A DNA stretch of 64,000 bases, taken from assembly GCF_900129665.1 (NCBI RefSeq), contig NZ_FQWL01000002.1:1-64000 (forward strand), read 5' to 3'. This document shows positions 1-11,566 of this stretch, in pieces. Position 1 is the stretch's first letter; the number at the start of each line of letters is the position of its first letter. Below the pieces are notes generated by a model that had not been told where the DNA came from, did no database searches, and worked only from the letters and a program-made list of their open reading frames with translations. The position numbers and the translations under genes were made by a program. This stretch comes from Flagellimonas flava. Its GTDB lineage: Bacteria > Bacteroidota > Bacteroidia > Flavobacteriales > Flavobacteriaceae.

Positions 1-80
1 GTAATCCTTATATATTCTATTCTACTTCGTGTTTCTTCTTTGACTTCGCAATGATGGTACAATACCATCATGCTCCGTCC

Positions 81-98
81 CAATATGTCAATGAACTT
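81..98 (-). promoter_or_regulatory. boxA-like rRNA antitermination motif, spacer copy
   Basis: On the transcribed strand this reads AAGTTCATTGACATATTG. A near-identical copy lies in the 16S leader (2144-2162) and a weaker one (AAGTTCATTAAATGTTG) at 301-317 between the two tRNAs. The recurrence in leader and spacer is what boxA sites of rRNA operons show, and Bacteroidota leaders are known to carry TTCTTTGACATATTG-like strings. The function is inferred. Confidence 0.5.
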
Positions 99-153
99 GT
101 GGCGGGCCGCCACTGGCAGTTACAAAAATGCCGTGGACAGCTTTTACGCCCTT

Positions 154-228
<75 letters not shown>

Positions 229-351
229 ATATACTAGTCGTTAGTACATAGTAGTTAGTAGTTAGTCCATAACTACCGCCCAACTTCCAGAATTTCCTTT
301 CAACATTTAATGAACTTCGGCCCCCTTCGCACCAGGCTCCGGTGACCACAG

Positions 352-425
352 TAGTCTCAGGCAGACTCGAACTGCCGACCTCTACATTATCAGTGTAGCG
401 CTCTAACCAGCTGAGCTATGAGACT
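352..425 (-). tRNA. tRNA-Ile (anticodon GAT)
   Basis: The reverse strand gives a 74-nt cloverleaf. Acceptor strands AGTCTCA and TGAGACT pair fully, the anticodon loop contains GAT between CTACA and TGTAG arms, and the T-loop is TTCGAGT. It lies directly after the 16S gene in transcription order and before tRNA-Ala, as expected of an internal transcribed spacer. CCA is not encoded. Confidence 0.97.
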
Positions 426-530
426 GTTTGGCCTAAAATTGCCAGTATGTTTACATATTATAAGACAGCATAAAAGAAAAACAAAGGGACCACCTGATGC
501 CGGACCCGAATCGTCCGGTCGTCTTTCTCT

Positions 531-2055
<1,525 letters not shown>

Positions 2056-2143
2056 TAAAAAGTTAAATAAATTCAACTCCCAAACAATACAAGGTCCTTG
2101 ACATCAAAATGGTTCTTTGTTATTCTCTTTTACGCTGTCTATA

Positions 2144-2162
2144 CAATATGTCAAATGAACTT
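2144..2162 (-). promoter_or_regulatory. boxA-like rRNA antitermination motif, leader copy
   Basis: On the transcribed strand this reads AAGTTCATTTGACATATTG, about 90 nt upstream of mature 16S and about 80 nt after the predicted transcription start. It matches the spacer copy at 81-98 except for one inserted T. The position in the leader suits an antitermination or processing signal. Confidence 0.5.
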
Positions 2163-2248
2163 CAAAAATCCACAAGAGAAAAAAATAAGGCCCGCAGACC
2201 CTCCTAAATCCCCCAGTAAACAACCCAGCTTTATCAGCTAAGCGGGTG

Positions 2249-2280
2249 CAAATATAATCAGCTTATTTTTTCTCCGCAAA
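2249..2280 (-). promoter_or_regulatory. rRNA operon promoter (Bacteroidota type)
   Basis: Read leftward, a -33 element TTTG (2277-2280) is followed after 20 nt by a -7 element TATATTTG (2249-2256), matching the Bacteroidota housekeeping consensus TTTG-N17-23-TAnnTTTG. Transcription would start near 2242, giving a leader of about 190 nt before 16S. The gene-free stretch 2056-2368 holds only this promoter, the leader with its boxA-like motif, and AT-rich DNA up to the stop of the porin gene. Confidence 0.75.
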
Positions 2281-2368
2281 TAGTTTTGGTCAATTTTTTT
2301 TCTAAAAAAATAATGAATCTGTAAATCATTGTTTATCAGTCTTCAATTATTTTATAGTTGTGATAATT

Positions 2369-4426
2369 TTAAGAAAAGAAATTCCAAACCAAACCAAATC
2401 GAATTACAAAATCCCTGTATGGGTAATTCGGTGCTGAATAATAATTGGGCTGTGATGTGAAAATTGTGTTGAAGTGTTCCGCCTTTAAATACACCCTTGT
2501 CTGCCTAATCTTAGCGTTGATGAAAAAATCCAACAGCGGATATCCGCCGAACTCTTCGTTATTCTGTATATAGAACTCCCCAAGCAGTGGATTATAGGCG
2601 TTCATATTATAAGAAGTGAAATACTTAAATGTAACCCCTGTCTGCAAAAACATGGCTTTCTTAAAAACATCTTTTGAAAAATATACTGTATTTCTAGTCA
2701 ACAACTGCGGTAGATTAATCACCTGATTATCCTGAGTCACCTCTTGATACAAGACCGTATTGGCCAAAGCCCATCTCCTCCATTTGATTTCCTTAGTATA
2801 TTTTACCCTCAAGTGATTGATTGTGGAGGTCTCCTGAAAAGGCCGGACAAAAGCAGTCTCTTGGGCAGCATCAATTTGTGCCTGTGTTGCTTGAGAGGCA
2901 AAATACGTATAATTGTCAATTGCACTGTACTCCGCTTCCAACAATCCAAACTTTTTCGAATCAAAACCAAAGCCAATGGTCTGGGTCTGTTGTTTCTCGA
3001 AAGTATCTGTATTCTGCCAATTGAAATTCCTATAATCACTCTGATAAAGCAGATAATTGAAATCCGGCATTCTTGAAGACACAGTGATGGTACCCGCAAC
3101 TCTGTTGTTATCATTAATCTGATAATCCACCAAGGCATTGAAAGCATTCCCGGTCAAATCACCGGAAACGGTATAATTGACATCACCTTTTAACCGTAGC
3201 CTACCCAAATCCTTATAATAGGAACCTCCAACACTTATTTCCTCCCCCTCCAATTTGTTTTGAATGGTCCCACTATCCGTCCTAAGAATACTATTAAAGA
3301 AATAATTATAGTTATACAGACTTGCAGAGCCAGTAAGCTGACCCAAAATACGATTGGAAAAGGTTGCCGACACCTTATTAAATGTTGTTTTAAGTCTGGC
3401 TCGATCTTCGATAGGTGTTACAAAAGGGTCTAACCCAAAGGCATCATTTTGTGAAGACTGGGTGAAATCATAAAACCGAGTTTCATAGAAGACCTCATGA
3501 CCCAAGGTCAAAGACGTAGGTAAACCTTTTGTGGAATCCTTTTTTACATTGAACAGTTTTAACTGATGATCCAAATAATATCGCTTACCGAGAATCCTAT
3601 TGTTGGCATCATTATAAAGAATATCTATTCGTGAACGATCAGTAAAATCGTCTGTCTCCGTATTTTCAAACTGTCCACGATTCAAAAGCCCACCATTTTC
3701 CTCAGATTCCAGATCTTGAGCCGTTATATGCCCCCTTACATTATAGGTGTTCTTTTTATTGGCATAGGTAAAGGTGGTCTTGAAATTTCCTGATTGGGCC
3801 TGATCGAATCGATACTTTCCCAAAGATCTAAATCCCTTGTAGGCCACAGAAGCGCTAAACCGCCTAGAAAGGTTAAAAGCCAATAAAGCATCCAAGAGCT
3901 GACCTTGCTCCAAGGTAGTCTTGAACATCAGTTCCGTCATTGGCGTTGCCACATTATAGTAGTCAATGTCCTCAACCTCAAAATAGTTTGAGTGCCTGGC
4001 CTGAGCTCCTATATGTGGATAATAGGAATTACCTGAAAATGTCCTGCCCAAAACGTTATAGGGCCGTCCAATATTTTCAAAAGGCATTACCTCAAAATCG
4101 TCTTTCCTAAGGTAGTTGTATTTATACTCCTTCTGGATGGTCAAAGTAGTATCCAAAATAAGTGTATCCCGGGCATAGGTAATAATCTTGTAATCTTGAA
4201 TGGACACGGAATCCATCTCCTGCTCCTCCATTATAGGCCTTACAAGCCTTGGTTTTCTTGTTTTCACTGAGTCTTTGGGAGTAACGGAGTCCAATTTCGT
4301 TTGCGGCGGAACGCTATCCCGTTCTACCAAAACGGAATCTATTTTTTTTGGAGGGGGCAGCGAATCTTGTTGTGCGTATAGGGACAAATTCAACAAAAAG
4401 AATAGGGCAAAAAATATAAATCTCAT
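2369..4426 (-). CDS. Putative outer-membrane porin (Bacteroidota 'putative porin' family)
   Basis: About 685 residues. The chosen ATG at 4426 gives a clean signal peptide (MRFIFFALFFLLNLSLYAQQ); a longer reading from 4519 would place 31 polar residues in front of it and is less likely. After the signal comes a low-complexity Pro/Lys/Asp/Ser segment, then a long run of alternating amphipathic beta-strand sequence rich in Tyr, Phe and Asn, ending in an aromatic strand (RFGLVWNFFS), as beta-barrel proteins do. The family is common in Bacteroidota; the substrate is unknown. It is divergent from rnhB with about 140 bp between starts. Confidence 0.8.
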   Translation of the reverse strand: MRFIFFALFFLLNLSLYAQQDSLPPPKKIDSVLVERDSVPPQTKLDSVTPKDSVKTRKPRLVRPIMEEQEMDSVSIQDYKIITYARDTLILDTTLTIQKEYKYNYLRKDDFEVMPFENIGRPYNVLGRTFSGNSYYPHIGAQARHSNYFEVEDIDYYNVATPMTELMFKTTLEQGQLLDALLAFNLSRRFSASVAYKGFRSLGKYRFDQAQSGNFKTTFTYANKKNTYNVRGHITAQDLESEENGGLLNRGQFENTETDDFTDRSRIDILYNDANNRILGKRYYLDHQLKLFNVKKDSTKGLPTSLTLGHEVFYETRFYDFTQSSQNDAFGLDPFVTPIEDRARLKTTFNKVSATFSNRILGQLTGSASLYNYNYFFNSILRTDSGTIQNKLEGEEISVGGSYYKDLGRLRLKGDVNYTVSGDLTGNAFNALVDYQINDNNRVAGTITVSSRMPDFNYLLYQSDYRNFNWQNTDTFEKQQTQTIGFGFDSKKFGLLEAEYSAIDNYTYFASQATQAQIDAAQETAFVRPFQETSTINHLRVKYTKEIKWRRWALANTVLYQEVTQDNQVINLPQLLTRNTVYFSKDVFKKAMFLQTGVTFKYFTSYNMNAYNPLLGEFYIQNNEEFGGYPLLDFFINAKIRQTRVYLKAEHFNTIFTSQPNYYSAPNYPYRDFVIRFGLVWNFFS

Positions 4427-4569
4427 TCCTCGCAATTGGTCAGGCAAAGGTATATGTTTTGTTTCTATAAGAAATGTGAAAGTTTGTTGCCAAAAACCCA
4501 AGGGTTTTTTCTTTTCCATTTTCTTCTTAGTTTTCAGCCACCTTCAGTATATCTGTAGCCAATTTTAAA

Positions 4570-5166
4570 ATGTTAAGGAGTCATTACAAATATGCAAATG
4601 AAGCTGGCACTGATGAAGCTGGCCGTGGATGTCTTGCTGGGCCTGTTACCGCCGGAGCGATTATCTTGCCGGAAGGTTTCCAGAATATCGTTTTAAACGA
4701 TTCCAAACAACTCACAGAATCTAAGCGTGATGCACTAAGGCCATTGCTTGAGGAAGAGGCTGTTTCTTTTGCTGTGTGCCATGTTTTTGAGACTGAAATA
4801 GACAGTATAAATATTTTAAATGCCTCCATCTTGGCCATGCATAGAGCCCTTGACAATTTAAAAGAAGTTCCGAGTTACATTCTGGTTGATGGAAATAGAT
4901 TTAAACCCTACCCCTCCATAGAACACCAATGTGTGATCAAGGGAGATGGAAAGTACATGAGCATCGCCGCTGCTTCTGTTTTAGCGAAAACCTACAGGGA
5001 CGAATTCATGGCAAAAATTCATGATGAATTTCCAATGTACAATTGGAAAAAAAACAAGGGGTATCCCACCAAGGAACACAGGGAGGCCATAAAAAAGTAT
5101 GGACTTACCAAATATCACAGAAAAAGCTTTAGGCAACTTCCGGAACAGTTTACGCTGGATATCTAA
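4570..5166 (+). CDS. rnhB: Ribonuclease HII
   Basis: 198 residues, normal for the family. It cleaves the RNA strand of RNA-DNA hybrids and starts removal of misincorporated ribonucleotides. The N-terminal signature [14 protein letters not shown] carries the metal-binding Asp15 and Glu16; the third acid is Asp107 in LVDGN and the fourth Asp144 in the helix after [14 protein letters not shown]. It is cytoplasmic and housekeeping. The next gene starts 29 bp downstream on the same strand, so co-transcription is likely. Confidence 0.97.
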   Translation: MLRSHYKYANEAGTDEAGRGCLAGPVTAGAIILPEGFQNIVLNDSKQLTESKRDALRPLLEEEAVSFAVCHVFETEIDSINILNASILAMHRALDNLKEVPSYILVDGNRFKPYPSIEHQCVIKGDGKYMSIAAASVLAKTYRDEFMAKIHDEFPMYNWKKNKGYPTKEHREAIKKYGLTKYHRKSFRQLPEQFTLDI

Positions 5167-5195
5167 AAACCCTAAATTTGTTTGAAACTTCTAAA

Positions 5196-7655
5196 ATGAG
5201 ATTTAAGGCCTTCCTCACTTTGCTATCATTTGTCATGATATGTTGTCAACCTGAAATCAAGACATCAGATTCACTTTTGGCCCATCTGCCCCCAAATGCG
5301 CACCTTATTATTAAGGTCAATAATCTCTCTAATTTCCAAAGCGAAGTCAAAAACAGTTCTTTTTTGGAAAAAACCAACACCTTAGGGCTTCGAAAGGATT
5401 TGGAAAAAACCCTTCAAGGACTCAAAAACGTTTCAACCGATGCACCCTGTTTATTGGCATTCTATGAGGTTGGGAAAAACAATCAAGAGTTTGTTATGGT
5501 TTTGAAACGAAACAATTCCAAATTCCAAACAGACTCTCTGGAAAATCGCACGGTCGAAACGCTTTCCTATCAAAACGGTACGATTACAAAGCATACCCTA
5601 GAGAACTGTGAGGTATTTAGCACCAACACGGATGAATCTATACTTCTGAGTTCGTCGAAAATGCTTATGGAAAACACCATTCGGACAAAAAATTCCAATC
5701 CGGTGAACAAGGTGTTACAACGGCTTTATGACACTTCTTCATCCAACAAATCAGCAGCTTTTTTCTTCAATTTAGATGAACCCACCTCCCTCCTTTCAGG
5801 TCAATTGAAGGAAACCGCAAACAAACTTCCCAATTTCGCGGATTGGATTTCTGTGGACTTTTCCGCCAACTCAGACCATAGTAGTTTCAATGGGGTGGCA
5901 ATAGCTTCCGATTCCACCAAGAATTTTATCAATTTGTTCCAAGGCACAATCCCCCTCGCCAATAAGGTCGCACTGTTTGCCCCTAAAAATGCAGAAGCCA
6001 TTGTTTCCTTTACATTCGATGATTTTGAAGTTTTCTCTCAAAATCAGAACACCTATCTGGATCGCACCATACAGGGCGACACCTTGTTCAATACAGTGGA
6101 GGAATTGGGTCTTGTCTATCTGAAGAATGGAAAATTGGCCATACTTGGGTCGTATGGAACTGAAAGCATCTTGGAATATTTGGATAGTGAGAAATCTGGC
6201 TCCACTTCCTATCAGGGCAGTGAGATCACTACTTTGAAAAATCCTGATTTGCTAGCCAAAGGATTCAATCCACTTTTAAAAAACTTTAAATCCAATTTTT
6301 ACACTATTCTAGAAAACACCTTTGTTTTTTCAGAACAGAAAGAGCCCTTGCAAACAGCAATCGCGAATTACAAAAGCCGTTCCTCTTTTTCTGAAACACC
6401 CGCATTCCAAACAGCTATGGAAGGGTTGGCCAACGAATCAAGTATCCTATTTGTTTCCACTGCCACAGGGATTGAGCGATTCTCGGAAGAAGAATTTGTG
6501 CCCTCCTTCGTCAAGGAACTTAAAAGCACCAAATTGGAAGACCATACGTTTGCCGCCCAAATGGTCGCGGACAAGGGTTTTGCACATTCCAACTTTTCCA
6601 TCGCCAAAATTGGAAGAACTGCTTCATCCAATTCGGTAACCCCACTTTTCACCTTGGAGTTGGATACAGATCTTGCGATGGACCCACAATTTGCAAAGAA
6701 CCATCGAACCAACAAGCAAGAAATTGTGGTTCAAGACCGGAACAACGTTCTGCACTTAATTTCCTCAAACGGAAAAGTGCTTTGGAAAAAACAATTGGAA
6801 GGTAGGATTAGAGGGCGCATTCAGCAAGTGGACATTTATAAAAACGGAAGACTGCAATTGGCCTTTTGCACCAACAACCAGTTTTTGATATTGGATAGAA
6901 ACGGTGAGGAAGTAGCTCCTTTCGCTATGACTTTCGAAGGAGGCAACCTAAATCCACTGGCAGTCTTTGATTATGAAGGAAACAAGAACTATCGCTTTGT
7001 GGTGACACAAGGAGAGAAAGTATACATGTACAATGGTCAGGGTAAAATTGTAAACGGTTTTACCTACACACGAGCGCAAAGCCCAATTATTGCCGAACCA
7101 AAGCATTTTAGGGTAGCCAATAGGGATTATCTTGTGTTTCAGTTGGAAGATAATAGCTTAAAAATTTTGCATAGAGCCGGGGGCGAACGAATTAAAGTGA
7201 GCCAAAAAATAGATTTTTCTGGGAATGAGGTCTTTTTGTACAAGAATAAATTCTCCGTGACCAATAAAAAGGGTGTACTTCATCAAGTCGACACCAAAGG
7301 AAAACTCACCAGCACCAATTTTAACCTTAACAAAGACCATGGGATGTATGCAACCAGCAAGACATTGGTATTTATGGATGATAATGTCCTAAGCATCCGA
7401 GGCAAAAAGGTTGAGCTGGATCTGGGCGTATACACTCCACCCAAAATATTCTATATCTACGACAAAATCTATGTAAGCGTTACGGATATTCAAAATCAAA
7501 AAATATATCTGTTCGACAGTCAGGCCAAGTCCATCCCAAATTTTCCCATTTTCGGAAACTCCCTAATTGATTTGGTGGATATGGACAATGACAGGCATTT
7601 GGAATTGGTAGCCAAGGATCAGGAAAATTCCATTATCGTATACAAAATGAATTAA
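5196..7655 (+). CDS. Large lipoprotein with C-terminal beta-propeller-like region
   Basis: 819 residues from the ATG at 5196; a TTG at 5178 would only lengthen the signal. The lipobox MICC near residue 17 marks a lipoprotein. The first 480 residues are a mixed alpha/beta region without a family I recognise. From about residue 500 there are repeated short blades of the type found in PQQ/WD-like propellers (HLISSNGKVLWKKQL, LILDRNGEEVAPF, YMYNGQGKIV), closing with an FG-GAP-like LVDMDNDRHLELVAKD. It follows rnhB closely. The function is unknown; a scaffold or binding role in the envelope is plausible. Confidence 0.75.
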   Translation: MRFKAFLTLLSFVMICCQPEIKTSDSLLAHLPPNAHLIIKVNNLSNFQSEVKNSSFLEKTNTLGLRKDLEKTLQGLKNVSTDAPCLLAFYEVGKNNQEFVMVLKRNNSKFQTDSLENRTVETLSYQNGTITKHTLENCEVFSTNTDESILLSSSKMLMENTIRTKNSNPVNKVLQRLYDTSSSNKSAAFFFNLDEPTSLLSGQLKETANKLPNFADWISVDFSANSDHSSFNGVAIASDSTKNFINLFQGTIPLANKVALFAPKNAEAIVSFTFDDFEVFSQNQNTYLDRTIQGDTLFNTVEELGLVYLKNGKLAILGSYGTESILEYLDSEKSGSTSYQGSEITTLKNPDLLAKGFNPLLKNFKSNFYTILENTFVFSEQKEPLQTAIANYKSRSSFSETPAFQTAMEGLANESSILFVSTATGIERFSEEEFVPSFVKELKSTKLEDHTFAAQMVADKGFAHSNFSIAKIGRTASSNSVTPLFTLELDTDLAMDPQFAKNHRTNKQEIVVQDRNNVLHLISSNGKVLWKKQLEGRIRGRIQQVDIYKNGRLQLAFCTNNQFLILDRNGEEVAPFAMTFEGGNLNPLAVFDYEGNKNYRFVVTQGEKVYMYNGQGKIVNGFTYTRAQSPIIAEPKHFRVANRDYLVFQLEDNSLKILHRAGGERIKVSQKIDFSGNEVFLYKNKFSVTNKKGVLHQVDTKGKLTSTNFNLNKDHGMYATSKTLVFMDDNVLSIRGKKVELDLGVYTPPKIFYIYDKIYVSVTDIQNQKIYLFDSQAKSIPNFPIFGNSLIDLVDMDNDRHLELVAKDQENSIIVYKMN

Positions 7656-7785
7656 TAGCCTCTTTGCTGCAGCTTATACATTTGTTTTGGCAAGTTACAC
7701 ATCTTACCCCCTTTTGGCAGGTTTGTTTTGTACCTTACAGTAATTCATTTTATCTTAAAGAACACACAATCAAAACACTATAACA

Positions 7786-9117
7786 ATGAAAACCTCATCC
7801 CCTGGCAAAATCCTATTGGGTCTTGTCTTCATTCTCGGATTTAGTCTCAATGGAAACGCACAATTCTTTAAAAAACTGGCAAAAAAAGCGGAAAGAGCCG
7901 CAGAGAGGACCGTTGAGCGACGAGTAGAAACCGAAACTTCCAAAAAAACCGATCAAGCCCTTGACAGCATATTAGAGCCAGGGTCAGGTGGAAAAAGACA
8001 GTCCCCACCGTCTCCTGGTACCACAGGCGGACAAGGTGGTTCAAATGGAAATACTGGCGGAAATCCGGATACAGGATCTACAACTGATGCGGGAGGCCCT
8101 AAAACCATCCAGGTCTATAGCAAGTTTGACTTTGTCCCTGGGGATAAACAACTATTCTTTGATGACTTCAGTAACGACTTTATTGGTGATTTTCCTTCAA
8201 AATGGAATACCAACGCGGGAGGCGAGCTGGTTACTTTGGGGGATTCTTCCCAAAAATGGTTGGAACTGAAATCTGGTTTCAACATTTACTATATCCCAGA
8301 TGTGCCGCAACTTCCTGAGGAATACACTATCGAATTTGATTTGGCGGCGGTTGGCTTGGACGCAAAGACTTCCTCAACGTCTAAAGTGGCCATTACCCTT
8401 AGTGATGACGATAAATTTAATCCCGGCGCCAACAACGCTTATGCCGAAATTCCATTTTGTCAATATGCAGCAATTGGAGTAACGGTTCAGAACAACATCA
8501 ACGGTAGAAGGGAAATTCGTAGTACGGTTAAGGCCGATCTCAGGGACGAAGTCTTGGAAACACCACATATTTCGATAGCGGTAAACAAGCTGCGTTTTAG
8601 ATTGTGGGTGAACGAGGTAAAGTATATTGATGTACCTCGATTGGTAGCTCCGGGAGCTGTCATCCATACAGTGAAATTCCTCGCCAATGGTTTTAGGGAT
8701 GGTACCGAGAAAGTATTTATTAGCAATCTTAAGGTAGCAGAAGGAGGTGTTGATCTCAGAAGAAAATTAATTTCAGAGGGCAAGATTTCTACCAACGCTA
8801 TCCTTTTCGATTCGGGTTCGGCCAATCTTCAGCCCCAATCCATGGGGGTCATCAGACAAATCTCCCAAGTAATGTTGCAAGAATCTTCCATAAACCTCAA
8901 AATAGTGGGCCATACCGATGCCGATGGTAGCGATGAGACCAATATGCAACTCTCCAAGGACAGGGCAGCAGCAGTAAAGAATGCCCTTGTAGGTATTTAC
9001 AATATTGATGCAAGTCGTCTATCCGTTGATGGAAAGGGCGAAAGCGTTCCCGTATCCGATAACAACAGCCCAGCGGGCAAAGCCCAAAATAGACGAGTTG
9101 AATTTATAAGACAATAA
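7786..9117 (+). CDS. OmpA-family outer-membrane/peptidoglycan-linked protein
   Basis: 443 residues with signal peptide ending at GNAQ. Next is a basic/acidic helical segment (residues 28-60), a Gly/Ser/Pro/Thr-rich linker (65-105), a beta-rich middle domain of unrecognised family (about 115-320), and a C-terminal OmpA domain (about 335-443) with ILFDSGSANLQPQS, a GHTDADGSDETN core and NRRVEF at the end. The OmpA Asp and Arg that grip diaminopimelate are in place (NMQLSKDRAAAV). It is first of four rightward genes for exported proteins. Likely role: anchoring the outer membrane to peptidoglycan. Confidence 0.88.
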   Translation: MKTSSPGKILLGLVFILGFSLNGNAQFFKKLAKKAERAAERTVERRVETETSKKTDQALDSILEPGSGGKRQSPPSPGTTGGQGGSNGNTGGNPDTGSTTDAGGPKTIQVYSKFDFVPGDKQLFFDDFSNDFIGDFPSKWNTNAGGELVTLGDSSQKWLELKSGFNIYYIPDVPQLPEEYTIEFDLAAVGLDAKTSSTSKVAITLSDDDKFNPGANNAYAEIPFCQYAAIGVTVQNNINGRREIRSTVKADLRDEVLETPHISIAVNKLRFRLWVNEVKYIDVPRLVAPGAVIHTVKFLANGFRDGTEKVFISNLKVAEGGVDLRRKLISEGKISTNAILFDSGSANLQPQSMGVIRQISQVMLQESSINLKIVGHTDADGSDETNMQLSKDRAAAVKNALVGIYNIDASRLSVDGKGESVPVSDNNSPAGKAQNRRVEFIRQ

Positions 9118-9121
9118 AAAC

Positions 9122-9826
9122 ATGAAGCATTTATTAATGGCGGTTTTTGCTGCCGGCCTATTAGCTAATTTCTCTTCTTACGGACAGTCAAACAGCTGTA
9201 GCAAGTACTATTCCACCGTTAAGGGAGCTAAGTTCACCTATACCAATTACGATAGAAACGACAAGAAACAGGGGGCCATATCCCTTGAGGTTGTAAAAGT
9301 GGAAAACAAGGGGGATAAGACGGAAGCCAAAATGAAAATGAGGCTCTTGAACAAAAAAGGTAAGGAAACCAATAACATGGAGTACGGGTTTGTCTGCGAA
9401 GGTGACGTGGTGAAAATCGACTATAAATCCCTTATGCCCGCAGACATGATAAATCAGATGGGGGTCACCGGTGAGGTTAAGTTCTCAGGTACCGACATAG
9501 AACTTCCCAATGATTTAAAAGTTGGCCAAGAATTGGCCGATGCCCGTGTTAACATGAATATCGATATGGGTGTCACCTCTATGACCTTTAATGTGGAAAC
9601 TCTGGATAGAAAAATTGAAAAGAAAGAGAAGATTACCACCAGCGCCGGTACTTTTGACTGTTTCCTATTAACCGAAAACCATGTCCTCACCATGCCTATG
9701 GGCGGAGATCAAAACTCCAAATCAGAAACATGGATCGCCGAAGGCATAGGAATGGTAAAGCAAGTGACCTATGGAAGACATGGGGATGTTGATATGACCT
9801 CGGAGCTTACGGACTACAGTCAATAG
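9122..9826 (+). CDS. TapB-like secreted protein
   Basis: 234 residues, signal peptide ending near SSYGQ, then an all-beta domain with the pattern of the TapB/DUF3108-like family: GAKFTYTNYDR near the start, repeated beta-hairpins, and a TSAGTFDCFLLTE segment followed by TWIAEGIGMVKQ near the end. It starts 4 bp after the stop of the OmpA-type gene, so the two are surely one operon. Periplasmic or outer-membrane-associated; no enzymatic residues were recognised and the biochemical role is unknown. Confidence 0.72.
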   Translation: MKHLLMAVFAAGLLANFSSYGQSNSCSKYYSTVKGAKFTYTNYDRNDKKQGAISLEVVKVENKGDKTEAKMKMRLLNKKGKETNNMEYGFVCEGDVVKIDYKSLMPADMINQMGVTGEVKFSGTDIELPNDLKVGQELADARVNMNIDMGVTSMTFNVETLDRKIEKKEKITTSAGTFDCFLLTENHVLTMPMGGDQNSKSETWIAEGIGMVKQVTYGRHGDVDMTSELTDYSQ

Positions 9827-10019
9827 GAGATACCAGATTCTTACTTGTTCTTGTGCCTACTATCCGATGTTATACCGCAAAAGGTGGGCTTATACATATC
9901 CTTATTATGGGAAGTGCACTATGGTTTTATGGCTTAGTACGAACTAAAAGGAAAAAAGATGGGGAATATTTGGTTGACAAGGTTTGAAGCCCCACTTCTT
10001 TTCTAAAAAGAACACAGGT

Positions 10020-11060
10020 ATGAAAAAAATTATTCTTGGCATATTGGCTTCGACTTTTAGCTTTGCCTATATGCAGTCGCAATGCTTGGCCCCACTCGAT
10101 GCGGTCAGCGCTATCACAGAAAATCCAGTTGAGGAAATCAATGGTGTATTTAAGTTTGATTATAAGATAAAAGCTGATGTTAAATTCACCACTGGCGGAC
10201 GAACCCAACAGGTAGAAATGGACTACTACGTAAATTCTGCGGATGGTTCCATTCTGTTCCCAAGTGGGTTTCGTGGTTTTTTCAATGTCAATTTTGGGTC
10301 CTACCAGAATAGCCATGGAAAAATTGATGGGGCCATTTGGCTTGCCAATGGGCAAATGGTGACCTATTTTTTGGACAAAAAGGATGGTGTCAAAAGAGCG
10401 GTGACCAGACAATCCCGGCAAAGTGCCGACGGTAGATTCGAAAACGACTACATGAACATGATGCGGTTTTTCAATTCCTCCTCAGAACTGGCAGAACATC
10501 CAGAACCTATGCCCGCGTATATTCAATGGCCAACGGCAACCGAAGGTTACCGAGGGGAACTTATTGAGGCAGGTACCGGTATAAAAAACACCGTTGACAT
10601 TTATTTTGACACCAAGCCCACACCCATTAAAACATCAACCGTAATGGTAGGGTTTATGGTCGGGGTCATGAAGGATGCCGTTTATAAAAACTGTAACCGA
10701 TTGGTCGTCTACAATAGGGTCAACATCGGAGGAGAAGATTCTGGGGATAGCATCCAAGCTGAGCTACGAATTATGATACCTTCTGGAATCACTTTCGATG
10801 CAACAGATTACAAACCCATGTTTGTTGGTGGCGATGCTGGAACGGATTACAGTGTTAAAATGAGTGGTTTTCAGAGTCGAATGTTTGACCTCATGGCTCG
10901 CGAAGAGACTATGAAAACACGAAGAAAACGTTGCCGCACCGTTGAATGCAGTAGTCGTATTACCGCGGAACTAGAACGTATTGAAAAGGAAATGGATCAA
11001 CTTAACTGCGAAATTGCACAATCCATGGGGGTAGCGGACAAACTTGGAGAATGTCACTAA
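10020..11060 (+). CDS. Secreted protein of unknown family with cysteine-bearing helical tail
   Basis: 346 residues from the ATG at 10020, which gives the signal MKKIILGILASTFSFAYMQS; the reading from 9984 would add 12 residues ahead of it. The body is beta-rich. The last 50 residues change character to a charged helix holding several cysteines (KRCRTVECSSRITAEL, LNCEIAQS, GECH), which could form disulfides. I do not recognise the family. It is third in the run of exported proteins and ends 14 bp before the next start. Confidence 0.7.
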   Translation: MKKIILGILASTFSFAYMQSQCLAPLDAVSAITENPVEEINGVFKFDYKIKADVKFTTGGRTQQVEMDYYVNSADGSILFPSGFRGFFNVNFGSYQNSHGKIDGAIWLANGQMVTYFLDKKDGVKRAVTRQSRQSADGRFENDYMNMMRFFNSSSELAEHPEPMPAYIQWPTATEGYRGELIEAGTGIKNTVDIYFDTKPTPIKTSTVMVGFMVGVMKDAVYKNCNRLVVYNRVNIGGEDSGDSIQAELRIMIPSGITFDATDYKPMFVGGDAGTDYSVKMSGFQSRMFDLMAREETMKTRRKRCRTVECSSRITAELERIEKEMDQLNCEIAQSMGVADKLGECH

Positions 11061-11074
11061 TCAATTCCTATGGT

Positions 11075-11551
11075 ATGAAAACTAGATTTAATCTTATACT
11101 CGCATTGCTCTCCGGAGCGTTACTGTATGCCCAAGACCTGGAACTTGATGTCTATGTATTGCCAACCTCTGTGCTCGGAGACCCAATCCTATTTAATGTT
11201 ACCGTAAAAAACAAAGGGGACAAACCAGTGCCAGGAGTGGAAGTTCTTGTAACGCTAAAGTCAGGGTTAAAGTTTTCCGGTGTCAGTCCAAAAAAATCGG
11301 ATTTTGATGTAAAAACAGGGATTTGGAAGTTAGGAGAAGTCGTCCCGAATAAAGCAAAAACGCTCGGGATAATTGCTAATTACGCCAAAAGGGATGACGC
11401 CATTGTTATTGCGGAAATTTCGGCAAGTGGCGCCATTGACCCTGACAGTACCCCTGGAAACGGAGTAGATACCAACGGCAACGGCATGATCATTAACGAC
11501 AAAGGTGACGAAGATGACGGGGACGCCGCACAAAATGGCCCTTTTAACTAA
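11075..11551 (+). CDS. DUF11-type surface repeat-domain protein
   Basis: 158 residues from the ATG at 11075, giving the signal MKTRFNLILALLSGALLYAQ. A single DUF11/conserved-repeat beta-sandwich follows (FNVTVKNKGDKPVPGVEVLVTL, then the Gly/Val pattern of an Ig-like fold). The C-terminus is very acidic and Asn/Asp/Gly-rich (DPDSTPGNGVDTNGNG, GDEDDGDAAQ), a composition typical of calcium-binding surface proteins. It is last of the four-gene exported set. A start at 11051 would place MSLINSYG before the signal and is less likely. Confidence 0.72.
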   Translation: MKTRFNLILALLSGALLYAQDLELDVYVLPTSVLGDPILFNVTVKNKGDKPVPGVEVLVTLKSGLKFSGVSPKKSDFDVKTGIWKLGEVVPNKAKTLGIIANYAKRDDAIVIAEISASGAIDPDSTPGNGVDTNGNGMIINDKGDEDDGDAAQNGPFN

Positions 11552-11566
11552 CTCTTCCTAGTAGAA

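Noticed and set aside
229..300. TAGT/TTAG-rich short repeats next to tRNA-Ala
   Set aside because: Degenerate and short, within the rRNA spacer; no structure or function can be supported.
9907..9987. 26-residue frame beginning MGSALWFYGL
   Set aside because: Too short to support alone; no ribosome site or family match is visible.
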